64,000 nt of DNA from SZUA-265 sp965651905 (lineage in GTDB: Bacteria; Myxococcota_A; Polyangia; Polyangiales; Polyangiaceae): assembly GCA_965651905.1 (NCBI GenBank), contig CBFGUG010000001.1:62001-126000 (forward strand), given 5' to 3'. Under the pieces are notes generated by a model, which did not search any database, had not been told where the DNA came from, and saw only the letters and a list, made by a program, of their open reading frames with translations. Positions within the stretch are counted from its first letter, which is position 1. The number at the start of each line of letters is the position of its first letter. Shown here piece by piece: positions 1 to 8,888 of this stretch. The translations under genes were made by a program, and so were the position numbers.

Positions 1-708
1 CCGCCGAGAAAGCCGCTCGAGGTGTACGCGCTCACCCCCGAATACGAGTGCGTGCTCGCAGAGCTTTCGCGTTACGAAGATCTCTCCGACGAAATCCGCC
101 ACGACGCCCGGGAGAGCCAGCGAAAGAACCCGGACTTCGCCTATCTCTTCAGATTGAACCTGAAGTTGAACGTCACCTACGGCGAGCGGGATGGGTTTCG
201 CACGCGCACCTATCGAACGGCCAGCGTCGACGAAGTGATGCATCTCAGCAACGACACGCACTGGGACATGTGGGTAGAGGATGAATGGGTCCCTCAATCC
301 GCCGGGGGCCGCGCCGACTCTGGCCCGAGTTCCCGCGTGCTGAGCCACGTCGACGCGGGGGCTGCCTATTTCGACGGCATCCCGCTCGACGCCTGGCCGA
401 CGTGTACGGGCGTGGAGAAACTACGTTGCCCCGACGGCAGCACTCTCGAGTGCCCGTCGTGTTCCACGATTGCGCTGCGTCTGCTCGACGCCACGCCGGG
501 GAGCGGCGAGATCACGAGCCCACAGCCCACCTGCAACCTGCGTTGTCCCCCGCCCAACGCGCCTCCCGATTTTCACCGCGCTACCGAGTTGTTCGGCAGC
601 GTCGAATGTTACCGCGTTCCAGACCCACGATCGTCCCCGCCGGCGTACGCGCTCTACCGCGATCATCTGCGCTGCCAGCGCGAACTCCTCGGCCAAAGCA
701 CGCGCTGA
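1..708 (+). CDS. Hypothetical protein, 5' end cut by window edge
   Basis: The frame is open to the left edge, so the true start may lie outside the window; a GTG at 22 is the first start codon inside it. I do not recognise the family. The visible part is about 235 residues, soluble-looking, with a charged N-terminal half and a C-terminal half holding several cysteines (CPDG, CPSC, and the later CNLRC and VECY) and prolines, suggesting disulphides or a small metal site. No membrane segment is visible. It is followed by a 154-bp gap before the next same-strand gene. Coding seems real because the frame is long and uninterrupted, but two other frames also stay open in this GC-rich stretch, so confidence is moderate. 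Confidence 0.55.
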   Translation, partial: PPRKPLEVYALTPEYECVLAELSRYEDLSDEIRHDARESQRKNPDFAYLFRLNLKLNVTYGERDGFRTRTYRTASVDEVMHLSNDTHWDMWVEDEWVPQSAGGRADSGPSSRVLSHVDAGAAYFDGIPLDAWPTCTGVEKLRCPDGSTLECPSCSTIALRLLDATPGSGEITSPQPTCNLRCPPPNAPPDFHRATELFGSVECYRVPDPRSSPPAYALYRDHLRCQRELLGQSTR

Positions 709-862
709 GAGCGATGCTACAGCGGGCACGGTGACGAAACGGGTGAGGGCGGCAGGCTTGCATCCCACTGCGCACTGCTGAGGCATCGCGAACTCGGCCA
801 ACGGCGACCTACGACCCCAGTTCCGTTCGGGCATGTCGACCGCCTTGTGATAACGTTTCGCC

Positions 863-2644
863 ATGGGTGTTCATTGGGTCGTCGCAGCTACAATCGTTGC
901 ACTCTCGACCTGCGCGTGTGGCGCGGGTTCGGACGTCGAAACCCGAGCGGATAGGCACGACGACACTCGCACGGATGACGAACGCCCGAACGACGACGAC
1001 GGCAACAGTGACGACGCAGAAGCGACGGCACTCACTGATCTACCACCGCCCGCTCCGCGCTGGGCAGCGGTGTGGACGCCGAGTGAGTCCGAGCCCTCGG
1101 TGTCGGACGTCTCAATCTTACGCTTCGACGATGTCGGACGACCAGAAGTGTTCGAGCTAGCGGACGGCGCGGATGAGTTGATCCGTAAGGAATGGGTGTC
1201 TTGGTCCCCCGAGGGAACTCACCTGGCGCTGCTCAGCTGTGATCGCGACACGTTGATTCCGTCACTGTTCGTCGCGTCAGCCAGCGACGACTTCGAACGG
1301 CGATCTGTCGACTTGGAGTTCGAACCCACGACGGAGCCTGGCTGCGGCGACGTCGAGGTACTCAACTCAGTCTCTTGGATGGGGCCGGATACGCTGTTCG
1401 CAGCGGTGCTTTCGCAAGAGCAGAAGCTGTACCATCGCATCGGGGTTGAAAACCTCGAAGTGGAGTTGCTGGGATCCATCGCCTACAGCCAACCCTTCAC
1501 GACTTCGCCGTTTGGCGCGCTGTACGTGCTGGGCACGCCAGAAGTGTCTTGGGATCTGTGGTTTGCGGCCGAGACGGGCGAACCCCGGCGTATGGGGACC
1601 AAACCCGACGCATTGCTGTTCACCTCGAACGGTCCGCTCACTTGGGGTCCCGATGGCCAAAGCGCGACGTGGTGGACGCAGTGGCCTGCCGACAGCTCGT
1701 CAGCTGATGTCACGAGTGGGAGCACGACCGCTCCGCAGTTCGAAATCGTGCCCGGTCAACTGCCGAAAGTCGGGCACATCCACATACCGACGGGGCTCGT
1801 AGTGGACCGTCACCCCAAGGGAGACCTGTCAACTTCTTACGAGTTTCTCGAGATGGCCGTCTCCCCTCTCGGCAGCGTGATCGCCTACGCCATCTATCGT
1901 CGCCCAGTGGCGTCGTTTGGCGCCGACCAACGCATCACACTGATCCGAGACGGGAACTCCTCACCTATCTCGGGTGGAGTAGGCGCGTACGGCAGAGCCA
2001 CGTTTGGGTTCTTGGACGAAGAGCGTTTCTTCTACTCGAGTGGCCGGGAGCCTCAGGAACCCGATGGAGATCGTTCCGTGGCCGTAGTTCTCCGTACAGG
2101 CACCGAAGTGCGCGAACTCAGTGTAGACCGTTACGCTCCGTTTCACTTCGACGCCTTCCGCAACGAAAACCGACTGTACTTCGTTCGTACGGGCGTCGAC
2201 CGCCACACGTCACTGTGGTCCGTGGACGTTGGCGATCCGAGCGCTCGGGCGGAGCAGGTGTCCATCGAGGGCTCCGTGGTTCAAGACTCGGTTCTGAAGC
2301 AGGGCCAAGTGCAGCCGTTACCCTACCACGATGTGGAAGAGGCAGAACTCGGCCAAGCTTTGCTGCTCGCATCTTCCGACGACGACGAGTGCAGAGAGCT
2401 GCAACGTGGTTGTCAGACCGCCCGTTGGGTCGTCAGCTTCGAGACAGGCGTCGAAGTCATGCAACTGAACGACGCTTGGCTGGAAGGCATCGTCTCCTGG
2501 GCGCCGGATGGATTGGGGCTGATCGTTTTGAGTACCAGCGGCCTGAGCTACGTTCCCGGCCCCAGCTATCGTGGATCGATCAGCGTGGGGCCGGACGTCG
2601 TGGGGATGGTGCTCCCTACGCGGTGGCCAGCAGCGGGTTTCTGA
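863..2644 (+). CDS. Beta-propeller (TolB/PD40-like) lipoprotein
   Basis: A 593-residue exported protein. The N-terminus has a short hydrophobic signal ending in STCACG, a plausible but non-ideal lipobox, followed by an Asp-rich linker (about residues 30-52). The rest consists of repeated blade-like segments with WSPEG, WGPDG and WAPDG motifs, typical of PD40/TolB-type beta-propellers. Such proteins usually act as periplasmic or surface binding scaffolds; no catalytic motif is visible and the ligand is unknown. The ATG at 863 places the signal peptide at the extreme N-terminus. The gene is convergent with the SGNH esterase gene, 62 bp apart. It shares its architecture (lipobox, acidic linker, folded domain) with many proteins of this window. 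Confidence 0.8.
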   Translation: MGVHWVVAATIVALSTCACGAGSDVETRADRHDDTRTDDERPNDDDGNSDDAEATALTDLPPPAPRWAAVWTPSESEPSVSDVSILRFDDVGRPEVFELADGADELIRKEWVSWSPEGTHLALLSCDRDTLIPSLFVASASDDFERRSVDLEFEPTTEPGCGDVEVLNSVSWMGPDTLFAAVLSQEQKLYHRIGVENLEVELLGSIAYSQPFTTSPFGALYVLGTPEVSWDLWFAAETGEPRRMGTKPDALLFTSNGPLTWGPDGQSATWWTQWPADSSSADVTSGSTTAPQFEIVPGQLPKVGHIHIPTGLVVDRHPKGDLSTSYEFLEMAVSPLGSVIAYAIYRRPVASFGADQRITLIRDGNSSPISGGVGAYGRATFGFLDEERFFYSSGREPQEPDGDRSVAVVLRTGTEVRELSVDRYAPFHFDAFRNENRLYFVRTGVDRHTSLWSVDVGDPSARAEQVSIEGSVVQDSVLKQGQVQPLPYHDVEEAELGQALLLASSDDDECRELQRGCQTARWVVSFETGVEVMQLNDAWLEGIVSWAPDGLGLIVLSTSGLSYVPGPSYRGSISVGPDVVGMVLPTRWPAAGF

Positions 2645-2706
2645 TTCGTGGAGTTGGTGCACCCTGCGGCTCGGCTCTAAGGCTTTGCCCTGCGCCTGCG
2701 GTAGCT

Positions 2707-4008
2707 CTACGGCAGGTATTGCTCGATGGCAGCGTACCACTTGCCTGCCATTCGTGCGTAACCGGCCTGGTTGGGGTGAACACCGTCGCCCAGTTCACCA
2801 TTCGGAAAACCTTCGTACTGATCGACGTAGATGATGTGGGCGCCGTTGGCGGCGCGCTCTTCGACCATGCCGGGGACACTCTGATTGAAGGTCTCCACGC
2901 GGCCGCCGAAGGGGATGATGCTGCTGACGACGATCAAGGCGTCTGGAGCCTCCATGATCAGCTTGTCCATCAGGTCACCTAGACGTCCCTCGGCGCCTTG
3001 GGCCTGACCGTTCATGTCGTTCGTGCCCGCGTGAACCAAAATGATGTGCGGCATCTCTTGCAGATCGGGGTTCGGGATGCGTCCGGCGATCTGGCTGATG
3101 GTCTGTCCGCTGATGCCCGCATGGTTTCGTGGGAATGGCACGCCCTCGACCATCATCGGGCCGTTCGGCTGCTGGGTGCCAGTGAACGTGATGTCGTGAC
3201 CGTCAGCTAGCGCGAGTCGAAACAGTTCGACGCGGTAGCCCCCGTCGAAGCCGAGCCCAAACGTGATGGAGTCGCCGAGCGGCAGGATCTTGCAGGTTTC
3301 ATCCGCAGGGCATGGCTGGAAGCCTGCGGGCTCCGCGCTGTCGTCGGTGGCCGTGTCGTCGGTCATCGCCGCATCATCAGCCATCGCCGTGTCGTCGGCG
3401 GCCATGTCATCAGCCATCGCCATGTCGTCAGTAGCCGCGTCGTCAGGCATCGCCATGTCGTCGGCCGCCATGTCGTCAGCCATGGCCATGTCATCGGCCA
3501 TCATGTCGTCGGCCATGATGTCGTCTGGGCTGAGCGTATCGTCGGTGACGCTCGACGCCATGTCGTCGGCCATCATGTCGTCAGCCATCGCCGTGTCGTC
3601 GGAAGCACTGCCCGCCGAGTCGTCCGCCGTTGTGGCGTCATCCATCGCTGCTGCGTCGTCGGTGGTAGCCCCGGCGTTCGGCGGGACGGCGGGCATTCCG
3701 CCCTGTGAACCTGCAGCGCCCCCGCCAGATGTCGACGTGGAGGTTCCGGCAGGATTCGACCCGCCTGCACCAGATGTTTCGCCGCCAGTGGTGCCACCCG
3801 TAGCACCGACGGAAGGCGCGGCACCCGTCGCGGACGTGGTCGCCGAGGCGGAACCGACGGGACTCGACGTGTCTTCGGTGTCGTCGGACTCGCCGCAGCC
3901 GATGGCGAAGAGCAGGGCCAACGCCGCGAAGGCAGGAGCAGCACGCCGCAGGTGCAGGTGCGCGCTGCTCAGTTGAGGCGAGCGGCAGAGTTCGTCGAGT
4001 ACAGTCAT
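2707..4008 (-). CDS. SGNH/GDSL (CE3-like) esterase lipoprotein
   Basis: A 433-residue predicted lipoprotein. The start is set at the ATG at 4008, because an upstream TTG only adds residues before the signal; the lipobox FAIGC puts the lipidated Cys near residue 38. Next come a Ser/Thr/Gly linker and a very acidic low-complexity block (about residues 117-224) of DDMA/DDMM-type units. The C-terminal catalytic domain has all SGNH blocks: LPLGDSIT with Ser about 247, GTND at about 328-331, and DGVHP with Asp 408 and His 411. LPLGDSIT followed by GGYR resembles carbohydrate esterase family 3 (acetylxylan esterases), so deacetylation of plant or microbial polysaccharide is the likely role. A paralog lies at 17219-18451 with a quite different linker. 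Confidence 0.9.
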   Translation of the reverse strand: MTVLDELCRSPQLSSAHLHLRRAAPAFAALALLFAIGCGESDDTEDTSSPVGSASATTSATGAAPSVGATGGTTGGETSGAGGSNPAGTSTSTSGGGAAGSQGGMPAVPPNAGATTDDAAAMDDATTADDSAGSASDDTAMADDMMADDMASSVTDDTLSPDDIMADDMMADDMAMADDMAADDMAMPDDAATDDMAMADDMAADDTAMADDAAMTDDTATDDSAEPAGFQPCPADETCKILPLGDSITFGLGFDGGYRVELFRLALADGHDITFTGTQQPNGPMMVEGVPFPRNHAGISGQTISQIAGRIPNPDLQEMPHIILVHAGTNDMNGQAQGAEGRLGDLMDKLIMEAPDALIVVSSIIPFGGRVETFNQSVPGMVEERAANGAHIIYVDQYEGFPNGELGDGVHPNQAGYARMAGKWYAAIEQYLP

Positions 4009-4301
4009 GATGGGTGTCGAGCTTGGCGAACGCGTCGGCCCGACGCAAGCGAGAGTAGGAACCGGTTCCAAACGTAAACCCGACTCGACTTCAACCTTCG
4101 GCGAAGATTGCAGCGCAAGGGGTGCGGCCTACCTAGAAACCTCGACGGTGTGTTCGAACCATCCAGCTGAAGCGCTAATTTTGATTACCAAAAGTCGGGT
4201 CATTTCAAAGCACGCCCCACTCTCGATCGAACACACTCTGCTTACAGCACAAACTCGCAGGAGCATCAGAAGGCCCAGGGTGAACGATGCGTAGATGGCG
4301 C
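4009..4301. other. Intergenic region, no convincing gene
   Basis: Lies upstream of the SGNH esterase gene. The part around 4170-4220 is clearly more AT-rich than its surroundings and would suit a promoter for the leftward esterase gene, but I cannot pick a convincing -35/-10 pair. Confidence 0.4.
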
Positions 4302-4628
4302 TCAGAAGCGCACTGATGGAGCACACCTTTGATAACCCCGAACTTCGGCGGGCGGTGGAGGCGGACCCGGTGGTCGAATGGGTGGACGCGGCGGACCCGG
4401 AGGTTCGATCGGCGGACGTTGGGGGCCCGGAGGGTCGTTCGGTGGACGCTCGGGTCCGGGCGGGTCGATCGGAGGTCGTTGGGGCCCCGGCGGACCCGTC
4501 GGCGGGCGTCCTGGTTTCGGCGACCTTGGCGCTCTCGGCGCGCGCGGCTGCGCGGCCGCCACCTCACGAAGGCGTGAGGCTTCGGCGACGCACCGTACGT
4601 CTGCTTGGTCTTGCAATGTCATGCGCAT
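4302..4628 (-). CDS. Possible proline-rich repeat protein
   Basis: A 108-residue frame starting 11 bp after the stop of the OB-fold gene on the same strand, so it could be the last gene of that operon. Its C-terminal half is a run of RPP-x-x-PPGP units. The DNA is a degenerate tandem repeat of about 24-27 bp (roughly 4348-4515). On the opposite strand the same repeat reads as Gly-Arg-rich, but that frame has an in-frame stop just before the repeat and no start ahead of it, which favours the minus strand. There is no signal peptide, and a Shine-Dalgarno sequence is weak. It may equally be a non-coding minisatellite. Confidence 0.4.
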   Translation of the reverse strand: MRMTLQDQADVRCVAEASRLREVAAAQPRAPRAPRSPKPGRPPTGPPGPQRPPIDPPGPERPPNDPPGPQRPPIEPPGPPRPPIRPPGPPPPPAEVRGYQRCAPSVRF

Positions 4629-4638
4629 TCGCTCGATT

Positions 4639-5310
4639 CTACTGAAGCGACACGATCGACGTCGCACTCAGCGCACGCCCGTCGAACACGTTGGGTTCGA
4701 GTACAGCCATGACGCGTACATAGTCACCCACGTCGATCTGTTGAAAGCCTTCGTCGTCGAGCGGATCGTACGGCATCTCTTCGATGTCGACGCGTACGCT
4801 CGTCATGCCCGTGTCGACTTCGAAGTCGTCTTGGGTCGTCTGCGTCACGTAGCCGCTCACTTCGATTGCGGGGCTGTGCGTCCCCTGGATCATCATGGGA
4901 TAATCTTCTTCATCAACGCCGCTCGCGTGAAACTGGGTCCCGAGATCCCGCACGTAGACGCTCGAGGCTTCGATCTTGCGCTTCTCGTAGAAGTCCTCGT
5001 CGATGAAGCCTTGCACCACGACATCGTCGTTCTCCAGCATTGGATGGCCCTCCGAGTACCAGTCCCAGTCGTCCATCTCGACCGTGACGAAACCCTGCCC
5101 GTAGTCGAGTGTGAACTCATCTGGTCGGGCCGAAGCCACCGTTCCACTGATCGTGATGGGACTGCCGTTGGGCGCAGCCTTCAGCGCCTCGGTACCGACA
5201 TGACTCGCGGAAGACTTCAGCGGAGCATTCGTCTTCGAGCAGCCGTTACTAGCGAGAACACCCGCTGCCGCAAATAGAAACGCCAGCCCGACTCCGTCAG
5301 CCCGCGCCAT
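4639..5310 (-). CDS. Lipoprotein with two OB-fold (BOF/YgiW-like) domains
   Basis: A 223-residue predicted lipoprotein. The start at 5310 gives an N-terminal signal with lipobox ASNGC and has an AGGGGG purine run just upstream. Two related segments follow, each with the pattern I-SG-V ... VTVEMDD ... DDVVVQGFIDEDFYE, typical of bacterial OB-fold (BOF, PF04076) proteins, which bind small ligands or metals in the periplasm. It is a paralog of the gene immediately upstream, whose last 14 bases overlap this start, so translation is probably coupled. The ligand is unknown. Assignment to BOF rests on pattern resemblance only. Confidence 0.75.
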   Translation of the reverse strand: MARADGVGLAFLFAAAGVLASNGCSKTNAPLKSSASHVGTEALKAAPNGSPITISGTVASARPDEFTLDYGQGFVTVEMDDWDWYSEGHPMLENDDVVVQGFIDEDFYEKRKIEASSVYVRDLGTQFHASGVDEEDYPMMIQGTHSPAIEVSGYVTQTTQDDFEVDTGMTSVRVDIEEMPYDPLDDEGFQQIDVGDYVRVMAVLEPNVFDGRALSATSIVSLQ

Positions 5311-5971
5311 CACGACCCCCTGTTCTGCTAATCTCGAAGATCCGGTCGGCATCCAACTCACGCTCACCGAACAGCGGATCATCTATCTCGCCGGATACGC
5401 GCACTCGATCCCCGACGTCGATACGCAGATATCCATCGTCGTCGAGCGGGTTGAAGCTGAGCGTGCTGGTGTCCACCTTCACTGACGCCAAACCACGTCC
5501 GATGGTCATGTCCCGACCATCGATCGACGTCACCAGCCCGACTACGTCCGCGCGTCCGACGGGAATGGGAGTGACCACCGATAGCGACGAGGAGTCCTCC
5601 TCGTCGACGGACGAGGCGTGAAAGAACGTGCCCAGATCTTCCACGAATACGCTACTCGCTTCGATGCTTCGCCGTTCGAATAGGTCGTCGTCGATACGCC
5701 CGTAGACGATCACTTGGTCGTTGACGAGCAAGTTCCGCGCTTCGTCGTAGAAGTCGTGGTCGTCCATCTCCACCGTGACGACTCCCGCACCATGATCCAG
5801 ACGGAAACTGGTCGGCTGTGTGCTCACGATCGTTCCGCTGATGGAGAGCCAGCTTTCGTCAGGTGCTTGCTTCAGCTTTTCGGAACCCTGTGCATTCGCC
5901 ACCGAACTGAACGAGAGACAGGGCCCGAAGAATAGTGAGATCGCTCTGCTAGTTGTCGTTCGTATTCTCAT
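5297..5971 (-). CDS. Exported protein with two OB-fold (BOF/YgiW-like) domains
   Basis: A 224-residue exported protein. Longer upstream starts are open, but the ATG at 5971 is chosen because a strong Shine-Dalgarno sequence (AAAGGAG) lies 5 bases ahead and the residues that follow form a signal peptide ending in ANA. Unlike its neighbour it has no lipobox, so it should be periplasmic. Both halves repeat the OB-fold pattern (VTVEMDDHDFYDEAR ... DQVIVYGRIDDDLF; then VKVD ... GDRVRVSGEIDD). The next gene starts within its last codons. The pair looks like a duplication in which one copy became lipid-anchored; a shared periplasmic stress or ligand-binding role is inferred. Confidence 0.78.
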   Translation of the reverse strand: MRIRTTTSRAISLFFGPCLSFSSVANAQGSEKLKQAPDESWLSISGTIVSTQPTSFRLDHGAGVVTVEMDDHDFYDEARNLLVNDQVIVYGRIDDDLFERRSIEASSVFVEDLGTFFHASSVDEEDSSSLSVVTPIPVGRADVVGLVTSIDGRDMTIGRGLASVKVDTSTLSFNPLDDDGYLRIDVGDRVRVSGEIDDPLFGERELDADRIFEISRTGGRDGAG

Positions 5972-6152
5972 CGTGTTCTCCTTTCGTTCTGTCTTCAGCG
6001 ACTGACAGAACGTGGGATGCACGCGCGGTGCCAGGCTAGAACACCTTCGATCTGCCCGCAGGGCGTGGCGGGATGTCCCAGGTGTGGCGGAGGCGGGGAA
6101 GAAAGTCTCCACAGTGTTCGCGCGCGGAGCGGGTGTGAACCCCAACCACGAG

Positions 6153-7394
6153 CTACCACCGCGCCAGGCCCGCCATGCCGCCGAACTCTTCCACGAGTCT
6201 TCGTTCGCAAGCGCCAGACACGAATTGAATGTCCGCGCCCGCTTGTTCGGCGATTTCTGGCAGGCTGATGGTGAGATCGACTCGCTCGGCGCCTTGCGTA
6301 GCCGGCGCACTCTCACTCCCGTTCACCGCTTGCACCTGATTGGTTTCGGGATCCAAATACGCGCCAATGTCGAGGGAACGCGGGACGACGAGCTGTCGCA
6401 ACCGCCCCAACTGCAAAGCCTTCAGGCACTCGTCAACTCCGCGGACTCCCCGCTCCGCGATCGCGTCCAGCACCTCTCCCTGACGCTCCGCCTCCAGCGT
6501 CTCGACGATCGTGCGCACGTGGGCTGCGACCTCCATGCTCGTGGGCACCCCCGAATTGATACCCGCGCCCACATGGCGAACACGGCGGGCGAGGTCGTCC
6601 GCCAAACATGATACGAGCAAGTGCCGATCACGCTCGGGACCCAGTACGATAAGGTCGTCAATCTCGTCGCGTTCCACCAGCGTGCGGATGGCTTCGACTT
6701 GGCTGCGATAGAACGCCGCCTGAGAAAGTTCGATGTTCTCGTCCGCGAGCTGACGCGCGCTGCCTGCCCGATCGGCAATGTACTGGCGCTGGTTTCGCTG
6801 ATTGCTCGCCGTCTGAGGGCTGCGGGCGGCAGGCGCTGGAACTGCTGCAACGCCGCGCGGCAATCGGTTCTCGGACTGTTCGATGTCGTCTTGTTCGACG
6901 GCGATGGGTTCTCGCTGGGCGCTGAGAGCAGACGTGGCCTGCCCGAGAAAGACACGAAACCCGTGTAAGTGGTCGCGGTCGGCGAATAACACCAGACGAG
7001 ACGTGTGCCGCGCGATGAGGGCGAGCAGAGGTAGGTAGTAGGGCTCCCCCACTCGAGCATCCACGTGATCGCTACCATCGCGTTCCAACGTCACATCGAG
7101 TTCGAGCACTTCGATGTCGTCGGACGTCGCGAAAATGGCAACCGACCGCCCGTGTCGGGAGCGCTGCTCGAAGTATTTTTCGATTTTGGAGGCGGCCGCT
7201 GGGGGAACACCCTCGAGGTCGCGAAGCGTGTTCTTCAATCGGACGGCAACGGCCGCAGACAGCGTCTCGTTCTGCGCTGGGTGCACCACGGCGTACAGCG
7301 AAATCACCGGGCGGGGAAAGGCGCGAACGCGGTCCATCACCCGACGCACGTCGGGTGGTTCCAAAGCCAATTTCGAATCGGTTTTCTCTGACAT
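6153..7394 (-). CDS. baeRF-family (eRF1-like) protein
   Basis: A 413-residue cytoplasmic protein resembling the bacterial/archaeal eRF1-like (baeRF) families, relatives of release factor eRF1, Pelota and Vms1. Supporting features: an N-terminal segment with ISLYAVV, an alpha/beta middle region with conserved charged residues (LVLFADRDHLHGF), and the C-terminal ending FGGMAGLARW, a typical family terminus after an L7Ae-like domain. Such proteins are proposed to act in ribosome rescue or translation quality control; function here is inferred. The ATG at 7394 is used; an in-frame ATG at 7412 has a GGAGG 13 bases upstream and is an alternative. It stands alone, downstream of a TIGR02147 regulator on the same strand. 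Confidence 0.72.
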   Translation of the reverse strand: MSEKTDSKLALEPPDVRRVMDRVRAFPRPVISLYAVVHPAQNETLSAAVAVRLKNTLRDLEGVPPAAASKIEKYFEQRSRHGRSVAIFATSDDIEVLELDVTLERDGSDHVDARVGEPYYLPLLALIARHTSRLVLFADRDHLHGFRVFLGQATSALSAQREPIAVEQDDIEQSENRLPRGVAAVPAPAARSPQTASNQRNQRQYIADRAGSARQLADENIELSQAAFYRSQVEAIRTLVERDEIDDLIVLGPERDRHLLVSCLADDLARRVRHVGAGINSGVPTSMEVAAHVRTIVETLEAERQGEVLDAIAERGVRGVDECLKALQLGRLRQLVVPRSLDIGAYLDPETNQVQAVNGSESAPATQGAERVDLTISLPEIAEQAGADIQFVSGACERRLVEEFGGMAGLARW

Positions 7395-7693
7395 GGCGCC
7401 AAGTAGATGCATTTGGCATGCCATACCTCCCGCGAAACGTGACTCGTTCTGAGAACTTGCCAGGTGAGGTCCATTGCCACACGACGCAAGAACGTCTCCC
7501 CACGCGGTTCGAAGTCGTGCTGAGCGCGCCCACACGAATCCAGCTGCAAATCTTACTGAGGAAGCTGGTGCGTCGTCGCAGCGCGTGACCTCGACGTGGA
7601 GTGCCCCGGGTTGTGCCCTTGGAGCAAGGAGCGGAAATGCTGCGGTCCAGAGAACTGCGGTCGAGCCATGCTCCCGCGTGCCCGGCTCGCCCG

Positions 7694-8644
7694 CTACTCG
7701 TCGAGTGGGATCAACTGCAAGTTGGCGAGCACCACGCGCTGCCCGCCGCGCTCATCGCTCACGATGTTGCGCAGACGCTCGAAGTAGTCGAGGTGCAACT
7801 TACGGATCTTTTCGTATCCTTCGTCACTCACCGCGAACAGGTTGTAGGAGTAGAGACCTTCACCCTGGGCGCGAGATTTTTTCAATCGTTCACCAGCCAC
7901 GTTTAACCAATGCTGTTTCAAGCGCAGATTTGCTTCTGGATCGCTGCGCGTGTCCACTGGTAGCGCCGTCGACAATGCATACCCACCTCGGACTCTGCGC
8001 ACCTGCCCAGCGCGACTGAGCCGCTTTAGCGCAGCGTCCACACGAGACACATCGAGGCCCGTGCGCTGAGCAATGAACTCCACTTGCGGAACACTGGATT
8101 GCGGCGTGAGCTCGAGCGCGCGCAAGACGGCATGGCTCCACGGATCATCGTAAGCTAACGCGCGCTGAGCGCGTAATGCCTCGAACGCCCGCCGCGTCGT
8201 TTCCAGACTGCTCGGGTCGACGAACACCGCGACAAAATCGAGCAAACGATGAGTCGTGACTTCGACCAGAGCAAGCAACGCCGAGAAGGGAGGCTCGGTC
8301 TTGCCCGAAAGCCAACGCGCGACCGTGGTGCGATCACTTCCCACGGCGCGCGCCAGTTCGCTGATGCTCAGATCCCCGCGCAAGCGAGTGAGCCAGTCAG
8401 ATAGCCCCTGCTCGGATTGCTGCAGCTTGGTGTCCGTGCCAAGAAACGCGGCGATGCGCGCGTCGACGGCGACTCCCACGTGACGTGCCAGCGCCAAGAA
8501 ATGACCAGCGGTCGGCGCCCGTCGACCGCTCTCCCACAGGTACATGACGTTCGTCCCGAACCCCAAGCGGCGACTGAGCTGCGCCTGTGAACGCTTTCCG
8601 CGAAGGGCCCGCACTAACTCTTGGGTCAACTGGTCGTGAGGCAC
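7694..8644 (-). CDS. TIGR02147/DUF4423-type transcriptional regulator
   Basis: A 316-residue DNA-binding protein. Residues about 18-45 (QLSRRLGFGTNVMYLWESGRR) form an Xre-like helix-turn-helix; a second one lies near 100-125 (ISELARAVGSDRTTVARWLSG). The C-terminal half, ending in LHLDYFERLRNIVSDE, matches the DUF4423/TIGR02147 type found in Fibrobacteres, Bdellovibrio and myxobacteria. Having two HTH units in one chain is notable. A clear paralog lies at 14009-14989 with the same order. It is divergent from the Asp-rich lipoprotein gene at 8889 (about 245 bp apart), which it may regulate; that link is inference from position only. Confidence 0.8.
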   Translation of the reverse strand: MPHDQLTQELVRALRGKRSQAQLSRRLGFGTNVMYLWESGRRAPTAGHFLALARHVGVAVDARIAAFLGTDTKLQQSEQGLSDWLTRLRGDLSISELARAVGSDRTTVARWLSGKTEPPFSALLALVEVTTHRLLDFVAVFVDPSSLETTRRAFEALRAQRALAYDDPWSHAVLRALELTPQSSVPQVEFIAQRTGLDVSRVDAALKRLSRAGQVRRVRGGYALSTALPVDTRSDPEANLRLKQHWLNVAGERLKKSRAQGEGLYSYNLFAVSDEGYEKIRKLHLDYFERLRNIVSDERGGQRVVLANLQLIPLDE

Positions 8645-8888
8645 GTATTACAGTTTACAGCTAGAGAAGGCGTGGGGTGGGGCGAATACAGTGAAGTCCC
8701 CGCCAGACGTATGGAGCGAGGCCCTTTGGCAGCACAAATGATGGCGTTTTCCTGCAAAGACGTTCGAGCCGACGGCGGCCGCGGCGATGTTCATCGTATT
8801 ACCAGGTGCATCACACTTAGACAAACTGAGTCATAGAATGTGGCGTTCAGAGCTAGACAGGGTGCGGGTGCCGAGTCAGCTTCACAGC

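Noticed and set aside
3263..3976. Plus-strand frame rich in Ser-Ser-Ala-Met repeats
   Set aside because: It is the antisense reading of the Asp-rich linker of the SGNH lipoprotein.
4378..5277. Plus-strand frame of about 300 codons starting with Gly-rich repeats
   Set aside because: It runs antisense over the OB-fold lipoprotein; the Gly-rich repeat starts upstream of the first possible start codon, just after an in-frame stop.
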